From NCBI GenBank assembly GCA_000380225.1, contig KB904821.1, forward strand, positions 449,767-513,766: 64,000 nucleotides of DNA, given 5' to 3'. Each line of letters opens with the position of its first letter. The first letter of the stretch is position 1. Positions 26,003-33,960 of this stretch are shown here, piece after piece. This DNA comes from a filamentous cyanobacterium ESFC-1 (lineage in GTDB: Bacteria > Cyanobacteriota > Cyanobacteriia > Cyanobacteriales > Spirulinaceae). The notes under the pieces were generated by a model, which saw only the letters and a program-made list of their open reading frames with translations, was not told the origin of the DNA and made no database searches. The position numbers and the translations under genes were made by a program.

Positions 26003-26689
26003 ATGAACATTCTACTGGTGGATGACGAAGCCGAATTAACCGATCCTCTGCGGCAAGTGTTATCAAAAGAAGGTTATCAAGTGGATGTGGCCGATCGCGG
26101 TATTGTGGGTCAAGCTTTAGCCCTGACTAAAGATTACGATCTGTTGATTCTCGACTGGATGATGCCTCAAGTCTCCGGTTTAGAGATTTGTCGGGAATTG
26201 CGTCGTCAGGGGAAAACGACACCGATTTTGTTTCTCACGGCAAAAGATACTATCGACGATCGCGTGTTGGGTTTGGATGCGGGGGCTGATGATTATTTAG
26301 TCAAGCCTTTTGAATTGCGAGAGTTACTCGCAAGGGCTAGGGCGTTATTGCGGCGATCGCCCAACCTCGAAAACCCACCCCAAGCCCAACGTCTCCAAGT
26401 GGCCGATCTCGAATTTGACCCAGAAAATCAAATCGCTTATCGTCAATATCGCAGCATCGAGTTATCTGAAAAAGAAAGCAAACTGTTGGCTTATTTTATG
26501 CAAAATTCCGGTCAATTGTTGTCCCATGAGCAGATTCACGAATATCTCTGGGGCGATCGCCCTCAACCGAGTAGTAATGTTTTGGCCGCCTTAGTCCGTT
26601 TACTTCGTCGTAAAATTGAACAAAAGGGGGAAGTCCCTCTGATTCAAACGGTTTATGGTCGCGGCTATCGTTTTGGTAATAGTGAATAA
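26003..26689 (+). CDS. OmpR/PhoB-family response regulator (RppA-like)
   Basis: The protein has 228 residues. The receiver domain (1-120) has the acidic pocket VDDEAE, phospho-acceptor D51 in LLILDWMMP, the Thr in FLTAKD and Lys in YLVKPF. The C-terminal winged helix (about 128-225) includes ELSEKESKLLAYFMQNSGQ and the recognition helix area SSNVLAALVRLLRRKIEQKG plus the wing QTVYGRGYRF. It is therefore a DNA-binding transcription regulator. It resembles cyanobacterial RppA/NrsR, but no partner histidine kinase is adjacent, and metal or redox specificity cannot be inferred. Its 5' leader is a heptamer repeat array. Confidence 0.88.
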   Translation: MNILLVDDEAELTDPLRQVLSKEGYQVDVADRGIVGQALALTKDYDLLILDWMMPQVSGLEICRELRRQGKTTPILFLTAKDTIDDRVLGLDAGADDYLVKPFELRELLARARALLRRSPNLENPPQAQRLQVADLEFDPENQIAYRQYRSIELSEKESKLLAYFMQNSGQLLSHEQIHEYLWGDRPQPSSNVLAALVRLLRRKIEQKGEVPLIQTVYGRGYRFGNSE

Positions 26690-26757
26690 TTTACAATGTA
26701 CAATTTACAATTTACAATTTACAACGCGATCGCCAATAACTAATAACAAAAAAACAA

Positions 26758-27417
26758 ATGACAAATAACCAAGGACTAATGACTAATATTTATCAAGGCG
26801 AATTTGGCGAATTTACCATTACCGATCGCGATCGCCAGGAAGTGACGATTTATCGCGGGGGTTTAGTGGTGGCTGCGGTGAGTTTTACCCTCGCAATTGC
26901 TTTGATTTTAGGACGCGGCGCGACACCCTTAATTCTTAATATTGTTACGGGACTTTATGGGCTATTTGTCGCCGGATTAGCGGTGAGTTTGGCCACGATT
27001 CATATTTACCTGAAACCCCTACATCGCTTGTTACAAATTTTCTTGGGAATTGGCGCGATCGCGTCGGTGGTTTTCGCGGTGCGATCGCCCCAACCTCTAG
27101 CTTTATTTGTCTATCATCATCCCCTCAGTTTATTCGGGGTGGGCTTTACTTTTGCGGCGTTAACAGGCATTTTCTTCAAAGAAGGGTTTTGCTTCCAACG
27201 CCTCGAAACTCGCATCCTAACCCCCCTTGTCCCGATTTTACTTTTAGGTCATCTTGTCGGCGCTTTACCTGTCAATATTGAGCAGGGATTATTAGCGGTT
27301 TGGAGTGGTTTATTTCTCATTTTCGCTTTTCGTAAATGTATCCAACCCATTCCCCCAGATATTGGTGACAAATCTGTATTTGAATATCTCAAACAGCAAA
27401 AGATGGCTCAGAGTTAA
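26758..27417 (+). CDS. DUF2301 integral membrane protein
   Basis: The protein has 219 residues with about six or seven membrane helices (VVAAVSFTLAIALILG; LILNIVTGLYGLFVAGLAV; LLQIFLGIGAIASVVFAV; SLFGVGFTFAALTGIFF; ILLLGHLVGALPV; GLLAVWSGLFLIFAF). The segments TGIFFKEGFCFQRLE and ending with a KSVFEYLKQQK tail fit the DUF2301 family of cyanobacteria and plastids; its function is unknown. The first seven residues (MTNNQGL) come from repeat DNA; a second ATG at 26779 (MTNIYQGEFGE) is likely the older start. It lies 68 bp after the response regulator and may share its transcript. Confidence 0.8.
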   Translation: MTNNQGLMTNIYQGEFGEFTITDRDRQEVTIYRGGLVVAAVSFTLAIALILGRGATPLILNIVTGLYGLFVAGLAVSLATIHIYLKPLHRLLQIFLGIGAIASVVFAVRSPQPLALFVYHHPLSLFGVGFTFAALTGIFFKEGFCFQRLETRILTPLVPILLLGHLVGALPVNIEQGLLAVWSGLFLIFAFRKCIQPIPPDIGDKSVFEYLKQQKMAQS

Positions 27418-27438
27418 CCAGGAACATTTGAGTAATAT

Positions 27439-27777
27439 CTAAGCTTGGACTATTTTATCCGCAGCTTCGCTTAATACTTGCTCCATCCAACTATTTATAC
27501 TTTGACCGGCTTGAGTTGCAGCAAGAGTAATTTTACGATGAGTCTCTGGTGTTGTCCGAAAGTGAAACTTTCCAGAAAAAGGTTTCTCAGGAGATTCTCC
27601 TATTTCTTCACAAAATTCCAGATAGTCATCAATTGAATCTTGAAAGGCTTGATGTGCTTCTTCTACTGTTGTTCCTTGAAAAGTAATTACGTCTCTAACA
27701 TCAAGCACTCGGCCAAAAAGAATCCCTGCTTCTATATCTACTTCTAAATGACCTGTATAACCTTTGTAAGTCAACAT
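27439..27777 (-). CDS. Orphan HicB-family antitoxin-like protein
   Basis: The protein has 112 residues. The N-terminal half has the HicB partial RNase-H-like fold (YTGHLEVDIEAGILFGRVLDVRDVITFQG, then SIDDYLEFCEEIGESP). The C-terminal half is a ribbon-helix-helix/Arc-like DNA-binding segment (FHFRTTPETHRKITLAATQAGQSINSWMEQVL). HicB normally neutralises the RNase HicA. No HicA-like frame is found in the 36-bp upstream gap or downstream, so it is solitary. It may act as a stand-alone transcription regulator or be left over from a pair. It lies downstream of the isochorismatase-like gene on the same strand. Confidence 0.8.
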   Translation of the reverse strand: MLTYKGYTGHLEVDIEAGILFGRVLDVRDVITFQGTTVEEAHQAFQDSIDDYLEFCEEIGESPEKPFSGKFHFRTTPETHRKITLAATQAGQSINSWMEQVLSEAADKIVQA

Positions 27778-27812
27778 AGACTTTTGTAATTGTGGAGATT
27801 ATCGAACAAAAT

Positions 27813-28661
27813 TTAAAGAGACGCGATCGCGCTCAAAAGTTGCTCAGAATCGCTGGCAAATCCAAAACATTGATTCACGTTATAAATCGTGGCTTTATAA
27901 CAGTAATCCGGGGAAGTTGTTGCTGCACAATCTTTCAGTAAAATACAATCATAGCCGAGGAAATTGGCATCCTGTAAAGTCGCCATGACACATTGATCGA
28001 TATTAACTCCCGCGAAAAATAAGGTGGTTTTTCCTAAGTTTTTGAGGATGCTATCAAGGGGAGTGTCCCAAAAGCCACTCATGCGATATTTGTCCACGCG
28101 AATATCATTTTCTTCTGGCACAAGTTCATCTACAATGGCCGCAGCCCAACTACCACATTCAAGGACGGGGGCGTTATTTTTGGGAAGCGGATCGCCTAAA
28201 CCTACACCGTCTCCAGTCGGGTTGTAAACATGGCGTAATCCGGCACTAATATTGAGCAGATCGGCACGATTTCCCCAGTTTAGCCATAATACCGCCACGC
28301 CGCGATCGCGCAGTCCTGGCAGCAATTTCTGAAGCGGTGAGATCGGATCGCGGGCAGGGTTGACATCTACGCCGATATGTGATAGCCAGCCGTCGGGATG
28401 ACAAAAATCGTTTTGCATATCCACGATAATAATTGCGGCTTTGGCTAAATCTAGCTTCAGGGTTTTGGTATCGGTGGTGAGGGTGAGTAGTTGCGGGGGA
28501 AGGGGAGGACGAGAAATGTCTGCCACGTTTTCGCTGACTTGCCAAGCATTGGGTTTAACGCCGAGAGTGCGGAGGGGTTGATTCATTGCCGGAAATCCCT
28601 GTGAAACTGCATTTTCTTGTTGTAGCAGATGCCAGTACATTGAGGAGTTGTACAAATACAT
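27813..28661 (-). CDS. Isochorismatase-family cysteine hydrolase
   Basis: The triad is visible: Asp in IIIVDMQNDFCHP, Lys in IRVDKYRMSGFWDTPL and Cys in GVNIDQCVMATLQDA, the latter with the cis-peptide pattern typical of the family. Members hydrolyse amides or enol ethers (nicotinamidase, ureidoacrylate or carbamoylsarcosine hydrolase); the substrate is open. The start at 28661 gives 282 residues; other ATGs are at 28640 and 28586 (MNQPLRTLG). A longer start at 28721 would run into crcB on the opposite strand and is unlikely. The long N terminus before VADISRPPLPPQLL is more than nicotinamidases have. Confidence 0.82.
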   Translation of the reverse strand: MYLYNSSMYWHLLQQENAVSQGFPAMNQPLRTLGVKPNAWQVSENVADISRPPLPPQLLTLTTDTKTLKLDLAKAAIIIVDMQNDFCHPDGWLSHIGVDVNPARDPISPLQKLLPGLRDRGVAVLWLNWGNRADLLNISAGLRHVYNPTGDGVGLGDPLPKNNAPVLECGSWAAAIVDELVPEENDIRVDKYRMSGFWDTPLDSILKNLGKTTLFFAGVNIDQCVMATLQDANFLGYDCILLKDCAATTSPDYCYKATIYNVNQCFGFASDSEQLLSAIASL

Positions 28662-28672
28662 TTTAGAATCTG

Positions 28673-29071
28673 ATGCAACAGCTTTCGCTACGGGGCGCGA
28701 TCGCGATTGGTTTAGGGGCAATTGCCGGGGCGTTGAGTCGCTACTACCTCAGCCTGTGGATTAATCGCTGGTTGGGTGTTAATTTTCCTTATGGGACGCT
28801 GATTGTGAATCTCAGTGGTTGTATCGGGATGGGCTGTTTTTGGGCGTTGGTGTCCGAGAGAATCGTTAATCTCGCCCCAGAAGTGCAAATGCTGATTGCG
28901 GTGGGCTTTTTGGGGTCTTATACCACCTTTTCTACCTACGAACTTGACACGGTAAACCTATTTCGCAACAATCAAATTTTTAAAGCCGCTTTGTATTGGT
29001 TGGGGAGTGCCGTAGGGGGCTTTTTGAGCTTGTGGTTGGGAATCGCGATCGCCCGCCTTGCCCGGATGTGA
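28673..29071 (+). CDS. crcB: Fluoride channel/exporter CrcB (Fluc)
   Basis: The protein has 132 residues and four membrane helices. It forms a dual-topology dimer that exports fluoride. Diagnostic motifs are GAIAGALSRYYLS, the pore Asn in FPYGTLIVNLSGCIGMG and the Phe-box GFLGSYTTFSTYELD. Length is normal. Its start lies 11 bp from the chosen start of the divergent hydrolase. No fluoride riboswitch pattern is evident upstream. Confidence 0.93.
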   Translation: MQQLSLRGAIAIGLGAIAGALSRYYLSLWINRWLGVNFPYGTLIVNLSGCIGMGCFWALVSERIVNLAPEVQMLIAVGFLGSYTTFSTYELDTVNLFRNNQIFKAALYWLGSAVGGFLSLWLGIAIARLARM

Positions 29072-29162
29072 CATTCCTTAACTTTTGATCTGAGAATTTT
29101 CTGAAAAAGATTTACATTTGTTTATATTATTGAGGTATAAACAAACCCAATTTTAGATTGCC

Positions 29163-29876
29163 GTGTTTTTACAGAACTCTCCCGCCCTTGGCGAACAAGC
29201 CCTTAACAAAATCGCCACTGTCGCCCTGCAATCCCAGTTTAAGCAAGCCAAAACCTTTGATGTTGAAGTAAAAACAGACCCTAATCTTTTAGCCCAAGGG
29301 CGATTAGAAGCCTTATCCATGGAAGGAGGCGGTTTGATTTTACCGAATGGCCTTCCCGTCCAAGAAATGAAAATCAAAATGGGACGTATTTCTGTAAGTC
29401 CCTTCAAAGCCTTGATGGGCAATATCCAACTCACCGAACCCAGTCACGGAACCGCCCGTTTTGGCTTAACTGATGCTGAAGTCAACCGAGCTTTCCACAA
29501 TCACCTCGCGACCCTTATCCGTAATGCTACAGATGCCGACCTCAAAACCATTAAACCACAGCAGGTAGATTGTTATGCGTTTGCACGGGGCGAAATTGTG
29601 GTTAATCTTCAGTTTAAGGGTCAACATATCGCGATCGCGACTCAACCGCAAATGGCGCAAATGGGTAGTCGCATCTCCCTAGAAAATGTCCATTACCTCC
29701 AAGGAAGCGAACCCACTCCGGCATTGACTCACGCGATCGCCCAAAGCCTCGAAGCCGCCTTAAATGTACAACAATTTGAACTGCCCGGCTTATCTCTCAA
29801 ATTGCGTCAATTCCAAATCGAAGACGGCAAAATTATCCTACAAGCCACTGCGAAAATGACCCAATTTCCGAAATAG
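29163..29876 (+). CDS. DUF2993 (LmeA-like) protein
   Basis: The protein has 237 residues from GTG 29163 and lacks a signal peptide. The DUF2993 pattern is seen in ALNKIATVALQSQFKQAKTFDVEVKTDPNLLAQGRLEALSMEG and SVSPFKALMGNIQLTEPSHGTARFGLTDAEVNRAF. In actinobacteria the related LmeA is an exported phospholipid-binding protein; in cyanobacteria the function is unknown and the proteins are usually cytosolic or thylakoid-associated by context. It is a single gene following crcB by 91 bp on the same strand. Confidence 0.8.
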   Translation: MFLQNSPALGEQALNKIATVALQSQFKQAKTFDVEVKTDPNLLAQGRLEALSMEGGGLILPNGLPVQEMKIKMGRISVSPFKALMGNIQLTEPSHGTARFGLTDAEVNRAFHNHLATLIRNATDADLKTIKPQQVDCYAFARGEIVVNLQFKGQHIAIATQPQMAQMGSRISLENVHYLQGSEPTPALTHAIAQSLEAALNVQQFELPGLSLKLRQFQIEDGKIILQATAKMTQFPK

Positions 29877-29936
29877 CAATTAAGGGTAACGTTTTCGCGA
29901 AAATGTACTGGCTTTTTGTTATTCGTTCTGGGTTGA

Positions 29937-30326
29937 ATGATGAGACGCGATCGCATTTTTGCCCTCATTTCCTTAATTCTTATTATCCCCGTCGGCTTCT
30001 GGACAAAATTTTATTAGGGAATCGGTCACACCTGGTTTAACAACTACGGTGGGGCAATTTTATATGAAATCTTTTGGTGTTTGTTTATCTTTTTGCTGCG
30101 ACCCAAACGGGAAATATTGTGGCAAGCCCCCATTATTGTTTTTATTGTCACCTGTATTTTAGAATTACTACAACTGTGGCAAAACCCCACCTTAGTCGCC
30201 ATTCGCTCTACCTTTATCGGTCGAATGTTGCTCGGTACAACCTTTGTAGCTTGGGACTTTTTCTACTACGTTATTGGTTGTCTTCTCGGCGGCTTATGGC
30301 TCAAACTTTTATGGAAAAATAGTTAG
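29937..30326 (+). pseudogene. DUF2809-family membrane protein, broken by an in-frame TAG
   Basis: One frame of 130 codons starts at tandem ATGs (29937, 29940) and stays open to 30326 except for one TAG at 30015-30017 (codon 27). Before it: MMRRDRIFALISLILIIPVGFWTKFY; after it: GIGHTWFNNYGGAILYEIFWC with two to three more membrane helices and a C-terminal LLGGLWLKLLW. The pattern FY-x-G...NNxGGxLYEIFWC fits the DUF2809 family, which often has Gln or Arg at the stop position, so a CAG to TAG change is plausible. Everything else is intact, so the mutation is recent or the stop is read through. Restart at an internal start near 30081 would lose the first helix. Confidence 0.75.
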
Positions 30327-30422
30327 TCTTTTGTCCTTTATCATTGGTCATTCGATACAGGTAGAGTAAGTAGATTTTCCTGACTAAGAATAATTTGGTG
30401 GTATTCTTGAGCAAGTTCTATA

Positions 30423-30734
30423 TTGCCTGAGCGTAGTGGATGGACTAAAACTTTTGTCAGCGTTAATGTAGACGTGACAACTATAGCCAATCATGCCATA
30501 TCGCAACAGAATTTAAGCTCATCGTTGGCATATTGTATTGTTGATATTCGTTTAAAATCTCCTCCTGTGGATGGCAAAGCCAACGCCGAATTAATTGAAA
30601 TTCTCCCTCAACGTTACAACGTTTCTAAATCTCAAATTATGATGAAAACGGGTTTGACTTCCAAACAAAAACTCATTGAGACCGCAGAACAACCCCGTTC
30701 CCCCACACCTCAAAAAAACAAGCTATACTCATAA
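30423..30734 (+). pseudogene. DUF167 (YggU-like) gene with degraded 5' half
   Basis: The C-terminal half is a clear DUF167 protein: [44 protein letters not shown], the hallmark PPVDGKAN and nucleic-acid-like binding loop. The N-terminal half, where the family has a strand with V-x-P-x-A-K, is unrelated here ([15 protein letters not shown]). The best start is a TTG at 30423 with no ribosome binding site. Either the start is misplaced and the 5' part decayed, or the gene is a recombinant. Function of the family is unknown. Confidence 0.6.
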
Positions 30735-30873
30735 AACGCAGCCATTATGAGTTCATCTTAGTTTGCTATGATCAAGAAATGAAAATACCCGATTTAATAT
30801 TTTGGGTTCCTCTGGCCTGATAACTACAGGTAATGACGAGGCGATAACTGCTAACTGATAACTGATAACTGAA

Positions 30874-32241
30874 ATGACCGATCCTAGCGTTGAAAATGTC
30901 GTTATCATTGGTTCTGGGCCGGCGGGATATACAGCAGCGATTTATGCCGCGAGAGCCAACCTCAAACCCCTGATGTTTGAAGGCTTCCAAGCCGGAGGAC
31001 TACCGGGAGGACAGCTTATGACCACCACAGAAGTTGAGAACTTTCCCGGCTTTCCTGAAGGCATTACCGGGCCGAAACTGATGGACCGCATGAAAGCCCA
31101 AGCCGAACGTTGGGGAACGGAATGTTATACCGAAGATGTGGTTTTTGTAGACTTCAATCAACGTCCTTTTGCGATCAAATCTGAGGAAAGAGAAGTCCGC
31201 AGCCATAGCGTGATTATTGCCACGGGTGCAATAGCAAAACGGCTCAATTTACCCTCAGAAGCGCAATATTGGAGCAATGGCATCTCGGCTTGTGCCATTT
31301 GCGACGGGGCTACCCCCATTTTCAAAAGCCAAGAATTAGCTGTAGTGGGTGGGGGAGACTCAGCCGCCGAAGAAGCCGTATATCTGACAAAATACGGCTC
31401 TCACGTTCATTTACTGGTGCGTCGGGGCAAAATGCGAGCCAGTAAAGCCCTGCAAGACCGCGTTTTCAACAACCCGAAAATTACCGTTCATTGGCACAGT
31501 CAACCTGTAGATGTATTCGGGGAAAATGGCCGCATGACGGGGGTGAAAGTGCGGCACACCCAAACCGGAGAAGAATGGGATTTAGCGGTTCGGGGTTTAT
31601 TTTACGCGATCGGTCACACCCCCAACACGGATTTATTTAAAGATTATCTGCGTCTCGACAACAAAGGCTACATTATCACCCAAGCCAACTCCGTTGAAAC
31701 GAATGTCGAGGGCGTATTTGCTGCCGGGGATGTACAGGATTTTGAATACCGTCAAGCAGTAACCGCAGCAGGTACAGGCTGTATGGCGGCATTATTGGCA
31801 GAAAGATGGTTAGGGGCGAATAATTTAAGTCGAGAATTTCACCAATCCCCAGAATCGGAACAACCGCGTTCTGTTGAAGACGAAAAAACCAAAGACGACA
31901 CCGAGGTTACTTTCGATATTACCAATACGAGACATCAGGGGGGCTATGCTCTGCGTAAATTATTCCACGAAAGCGATCGCGTGTTGATGGTGAAATATAT
32001 CTCGCCCAACTGCGGCCCTTGTCATACCCTCAAACCGATTTTAAACAAAGTAATTGATGAGTTTGACGGCAAGATTCATTATGTTGAAATTGACATTGAT
32101 GCCGAGCCGGATATTGCCAAAAATGGGCAAGTTGTGGGTACGCCTACGGTTCAACTTTTTAAGGATAAGGAGTTGTTGGAAGTGGTTCAGGGGGTGAAAC
32201 AAAAAAGTCAATATCGCCAGAAAATTGCAAGTTATTTGTAG
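30874..32241 (+). CDS. NADPH-dependent thioredoxin reductase C (TrxR-Trx fusion)
   Basis: This is a 455-residue flavoenzyme that carries its own thioredoxin and in cyanobacteria and chloroplasts delivers NADPH electrons to 2-Cys peroxiredoxin (known for NTRC). FAD loop GSGPAG (13-18), redox pair C140-A-I-C143, NADPH motif GGGDSA (159-164) with the RR dipeptide, second FAD motif VFAAGDVQD, then a linker rich in E/K/D (about 318-348) and a thioredoxin domain with C380-G-P-C383 and the cis-Pro VGTPTVQLF. All catalytic cysteines are present. The ATG sits in 'ctgataactgataactga' repeat DNA that forms the 5' leader. The common gene name ntrC clashes with the nitrogen regulator, so the symbol is left empty. 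Confidence 0.95.
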   Translation: MTDPSVENVVIIGSGPAGYTAAIYAARANLKPLMFEGFQAGGLPGGQLMTTTEVENFPGFPEGITGPKLMDRMKAQAERWGTECYTEDVVFVDFNQRPFAIKSEEREVRSHSVIIATGAIAKRLNLPSEAQYWSNGISACAICDGATPIFKSQELAVVGGGDSAAEEAVYLTKYGSHVHLLVRRGKMRASKALQDRVFNNPKITVHWHSQPVDVFGENGRMTGVKVRHTQTGEEWDLAVRGLFYAIGHTPNTDLFKDYLRLDNKGYIITQANSVETNVEGVFAAGDVQDFEYRQAVTAAGTGCMAALLAERWLGANNLSREFHQSPESEQPRSVEDEKTKDDTEVTFDITNTRHQGGYALRKLFHESDRVLMVKYISPNCGPCHTLKPILNKVIDEFDGKIHYVEIDIDAEPDIAKNGQVVGTPTVQLFKDKELLEVVQGVKQKSQYRQKIASYL

Positions 32242-32255
32242 TTTTTAGTTTAGAC

Positions 32256-32290
32256 AAAACCCCGGTTTCACAGAAGTTACTGGGTTTTTT
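32256..32290 (+). terminator. Terminator after NTRC
   Basis: A stem aaaaccc / gggtttt with a 19-nt loop that may pair partly, followed by six T. It lies 14 bp after the NTRC stop codon. Confidence 0.65.
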
Positions 32291-32335
32291 ATATAGTCAT
32301 TCCAATTAAGTTTCGCACATTAACTTAATGGGTTT

Positions 32336-32405
32336 AGTCCGTGAAAACGGACTTTGCTATATTAGCCCCGGATTTCAATCCGTGGGCGGGCTGTCGGTTC
32401 TTATT
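32336..32405 (+). repeat. Dispersed element, direct partner of 6474-6540
   Basis: Contains the small hairpin agtccgtgaaaacggact followed by ttgctatattagccccggat and gtgggcggg. A homologous copy in inverted orientation is at 6474-6540. Confidence 0.7.
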
Positions 32406-32424
32406 TAGAATTACTATAGCACTA

Positions 32425-32577
32425 TGCTTTTGGCTTAAAACATATCGTTCTGTGATGGTATTTGAACCGCGACAACAACCGGAATTATATCAAGGGCGCG
32501 ATCGCGTCCCAGTTTTAGAGAATATTAATGTCGATTTAACCGTAGAACAAATTTTTACTTGGCTTAAAATGCGGTGA
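32425..32577 (+). pseudogene. C-terminal remnant of a Uma2-family nuclease gene
   Basis: A 50-codon piece reads WLKTYRSVMVFEPRQQPELY followed by QGRDRVPVLEN and DLTVEQIFTWLK. This resembles the last strands of Uma2 (DUF820) putative restriction endonucleases, which are very frequent in cyanobacteria. There is no room for the catalytic core upstream; the dispersed element at 32336 lies directly before it, suggesting that an insertion or deletion removed the 5' part. The spacer to 32739 holds nothing else that I recognise. Confidence 0.5.
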
Positions 32578-32739
32578 TTTTAAAGTCATGAATTTGAGGC
32601 AAATCCTCATATTTACGTTTCCAGGTAGGACTTAGGAACGAGAAATAATAAAATAATTTGTATTAAAATATCGGGCTTATCTCGTCCTCTCTCGGTCAAA
32701 CCTTTTATACTAGCTTAGAGGAGTTGAATCGTAAAAAAG

Positions 32740-33924
32740 ATGATGCAATATCGGCGCTTTGGTCGCACAGAATTACAAATGCCCGTGTTTTCCTGTGGAG
32801 GAATGCGCTATCAATATAAATGGCAAGATGTCCCTCCGGCGGATATTCCCCGGAAAAATCAAGAAAATCTTGAAGCCACGATTCGACGGGCGATCGCGCT
32901 CGGGATTAATCATATCGAAACCGCCAGAGGTTACGGCACATCGGAAATGCAACTGGGGCAAATTTTACCGCAGTTTCCCAGAGAAGAAATTATCGTGCAA
33001 ACCAAGGTAAGTCCGAAACCCAATGCAAAAGAATTTCGGGCTGAGTTTGAAAAGTCGCTGAATTATCTCAATTTAGATTATGTGGATTTGTTGGGTTTAC
33101 ATGGCATCAACAACCCCGAAATCCTCCACCACAGCCTAAAACCGGGGGGTTGCTTAGAAGAAGCCCAAAAGCTGCAAAAAGAGGGGAGAGTGCGCTTTAT
33201 TGGCTTCTCAACTCATGGCGATCGCGACACGATTATCAAAGCCATCGAAAGCGGCGGTTTTGATTATGTCAACTTGCATTGGTACTACATTTTCCAACAC
33301 AACTGGCCCGCCATTGAAGCCGCAACAAAGCAAGATATGGGGGTTTTTATTATCAGCCCTTCGGACAAAGGCGGCCAACTGTACAACCCCCCGCAAAAGT
33401 TAATCGATTTGTGTCAACCGTTAAGCCCGATGGTGTTTAACGATTTATTCTGCCTGTCCCATCCCCAAGTGCATACCTTATCTGTAGGTGCAGCCCGTCC
33501 TACGGATTTTGACGAGCATCTCAAAGCCCTACCCCTGCTCGATCGCGCCTCGGAGACTTTAGCGCCAATTTTAGAGCGACTACAACAAGAAGCGATCGCG
33601 CAGTTAGGCCAAGAATGGTATCACACCTGGGAAACAGGCTTACCCGATTGGCAAGAAACCCCCGGTCAGGTCAACATTTTTAGCGTGTTATGGCTGCGGA
33701 ATCTCGCGATCGCCTATGACCTCCTAGACTACGCCAAAATGCGCTACAACCTCTTAGGAAATGCCAGCCATTGGTTTCCGGGGAATAAAGCCGATAAAGT
33801 CCGAGAATTGGATTTAACGGCTTGTTTAGCCCACAGTCCCCATGCACCCCTGATCCCCGATTATCTCGCTCAAGCCGATCGCTTGCTCGGTGGGGCAGAA
33901 GTCAAGCGTTTGTCGCAGCAATAA
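32740..33924 (+). CDS. Aldo/keto reductase family oxidoreductase
   Basis: The protein has 394 residues, longer than the ~320 of standard AKRs. The (beta/alpha)8 features are RRFGRTELQMPVFSCGGMR, the catalytic Tyr in HIETARGYGTSEMQLG (the usual Asp is replaced by Glu in this branch), Lys in IIVQTKVSP and His in DLLGLHGIN, and the NADPH-binding region SVGAARPTDFDEHL. The C-terminal ~100 residues (from about LERLQQEAIAQLG) form an extra helical domain; the branch with Fe-S ligands has cysteines here, whereas only one cysteine (DLTACLAHSP) is seen, so no cluster is predicted. The substrate is unknown. A GAGGAG at 32718 may be the ribosome binding site, though spaced widely. Confidence 0.83.
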   Translation: MMQYRRFGRTELQMPVFSCGGMRYQYKWQDVPPADIPRKNQENLEATIRRAIALGINHIETARGYGTSEMQLGQILPQFPREEIIVQTKVSPKPNAKEFRAEFEKSLNYLNLDYVDLLGLHGINNPEILHHSLKPGGCLEEAQKLQKEGRVRFIGFSTHGDRDTIIKAIESGGFDYVNLHWYYIFQHNWPAIEAATKQDMGVFIISPSDKGGQLYNPPQKLIDLCQPLSPMVFNDLFCLSHPQVHTLSVGAARPTDFDEHLKALPLLDRASETLAPILERLQQEAIAQLGQEWYHTWETGLPDWQETPGQVNIFSVLWLRNLAIAYDLLDYAKMRYNLLGNASHWFPGNKADKVRELDLTACLAHSPHAPLIPDYLAQADRLLGGAEVKRLSQQ

Positions 33925-33960
33925 CTCATGACAAGGGACAAAAGACCGAGGACGCGCAGC

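Noticed and set aside
28600..28672. Fluoride riboswitch upstream of crcB
   Set aside because: The region is the coding sequence of the divergent hydrolase or a very short gap; no aptamer-like conserved pattern was seen.
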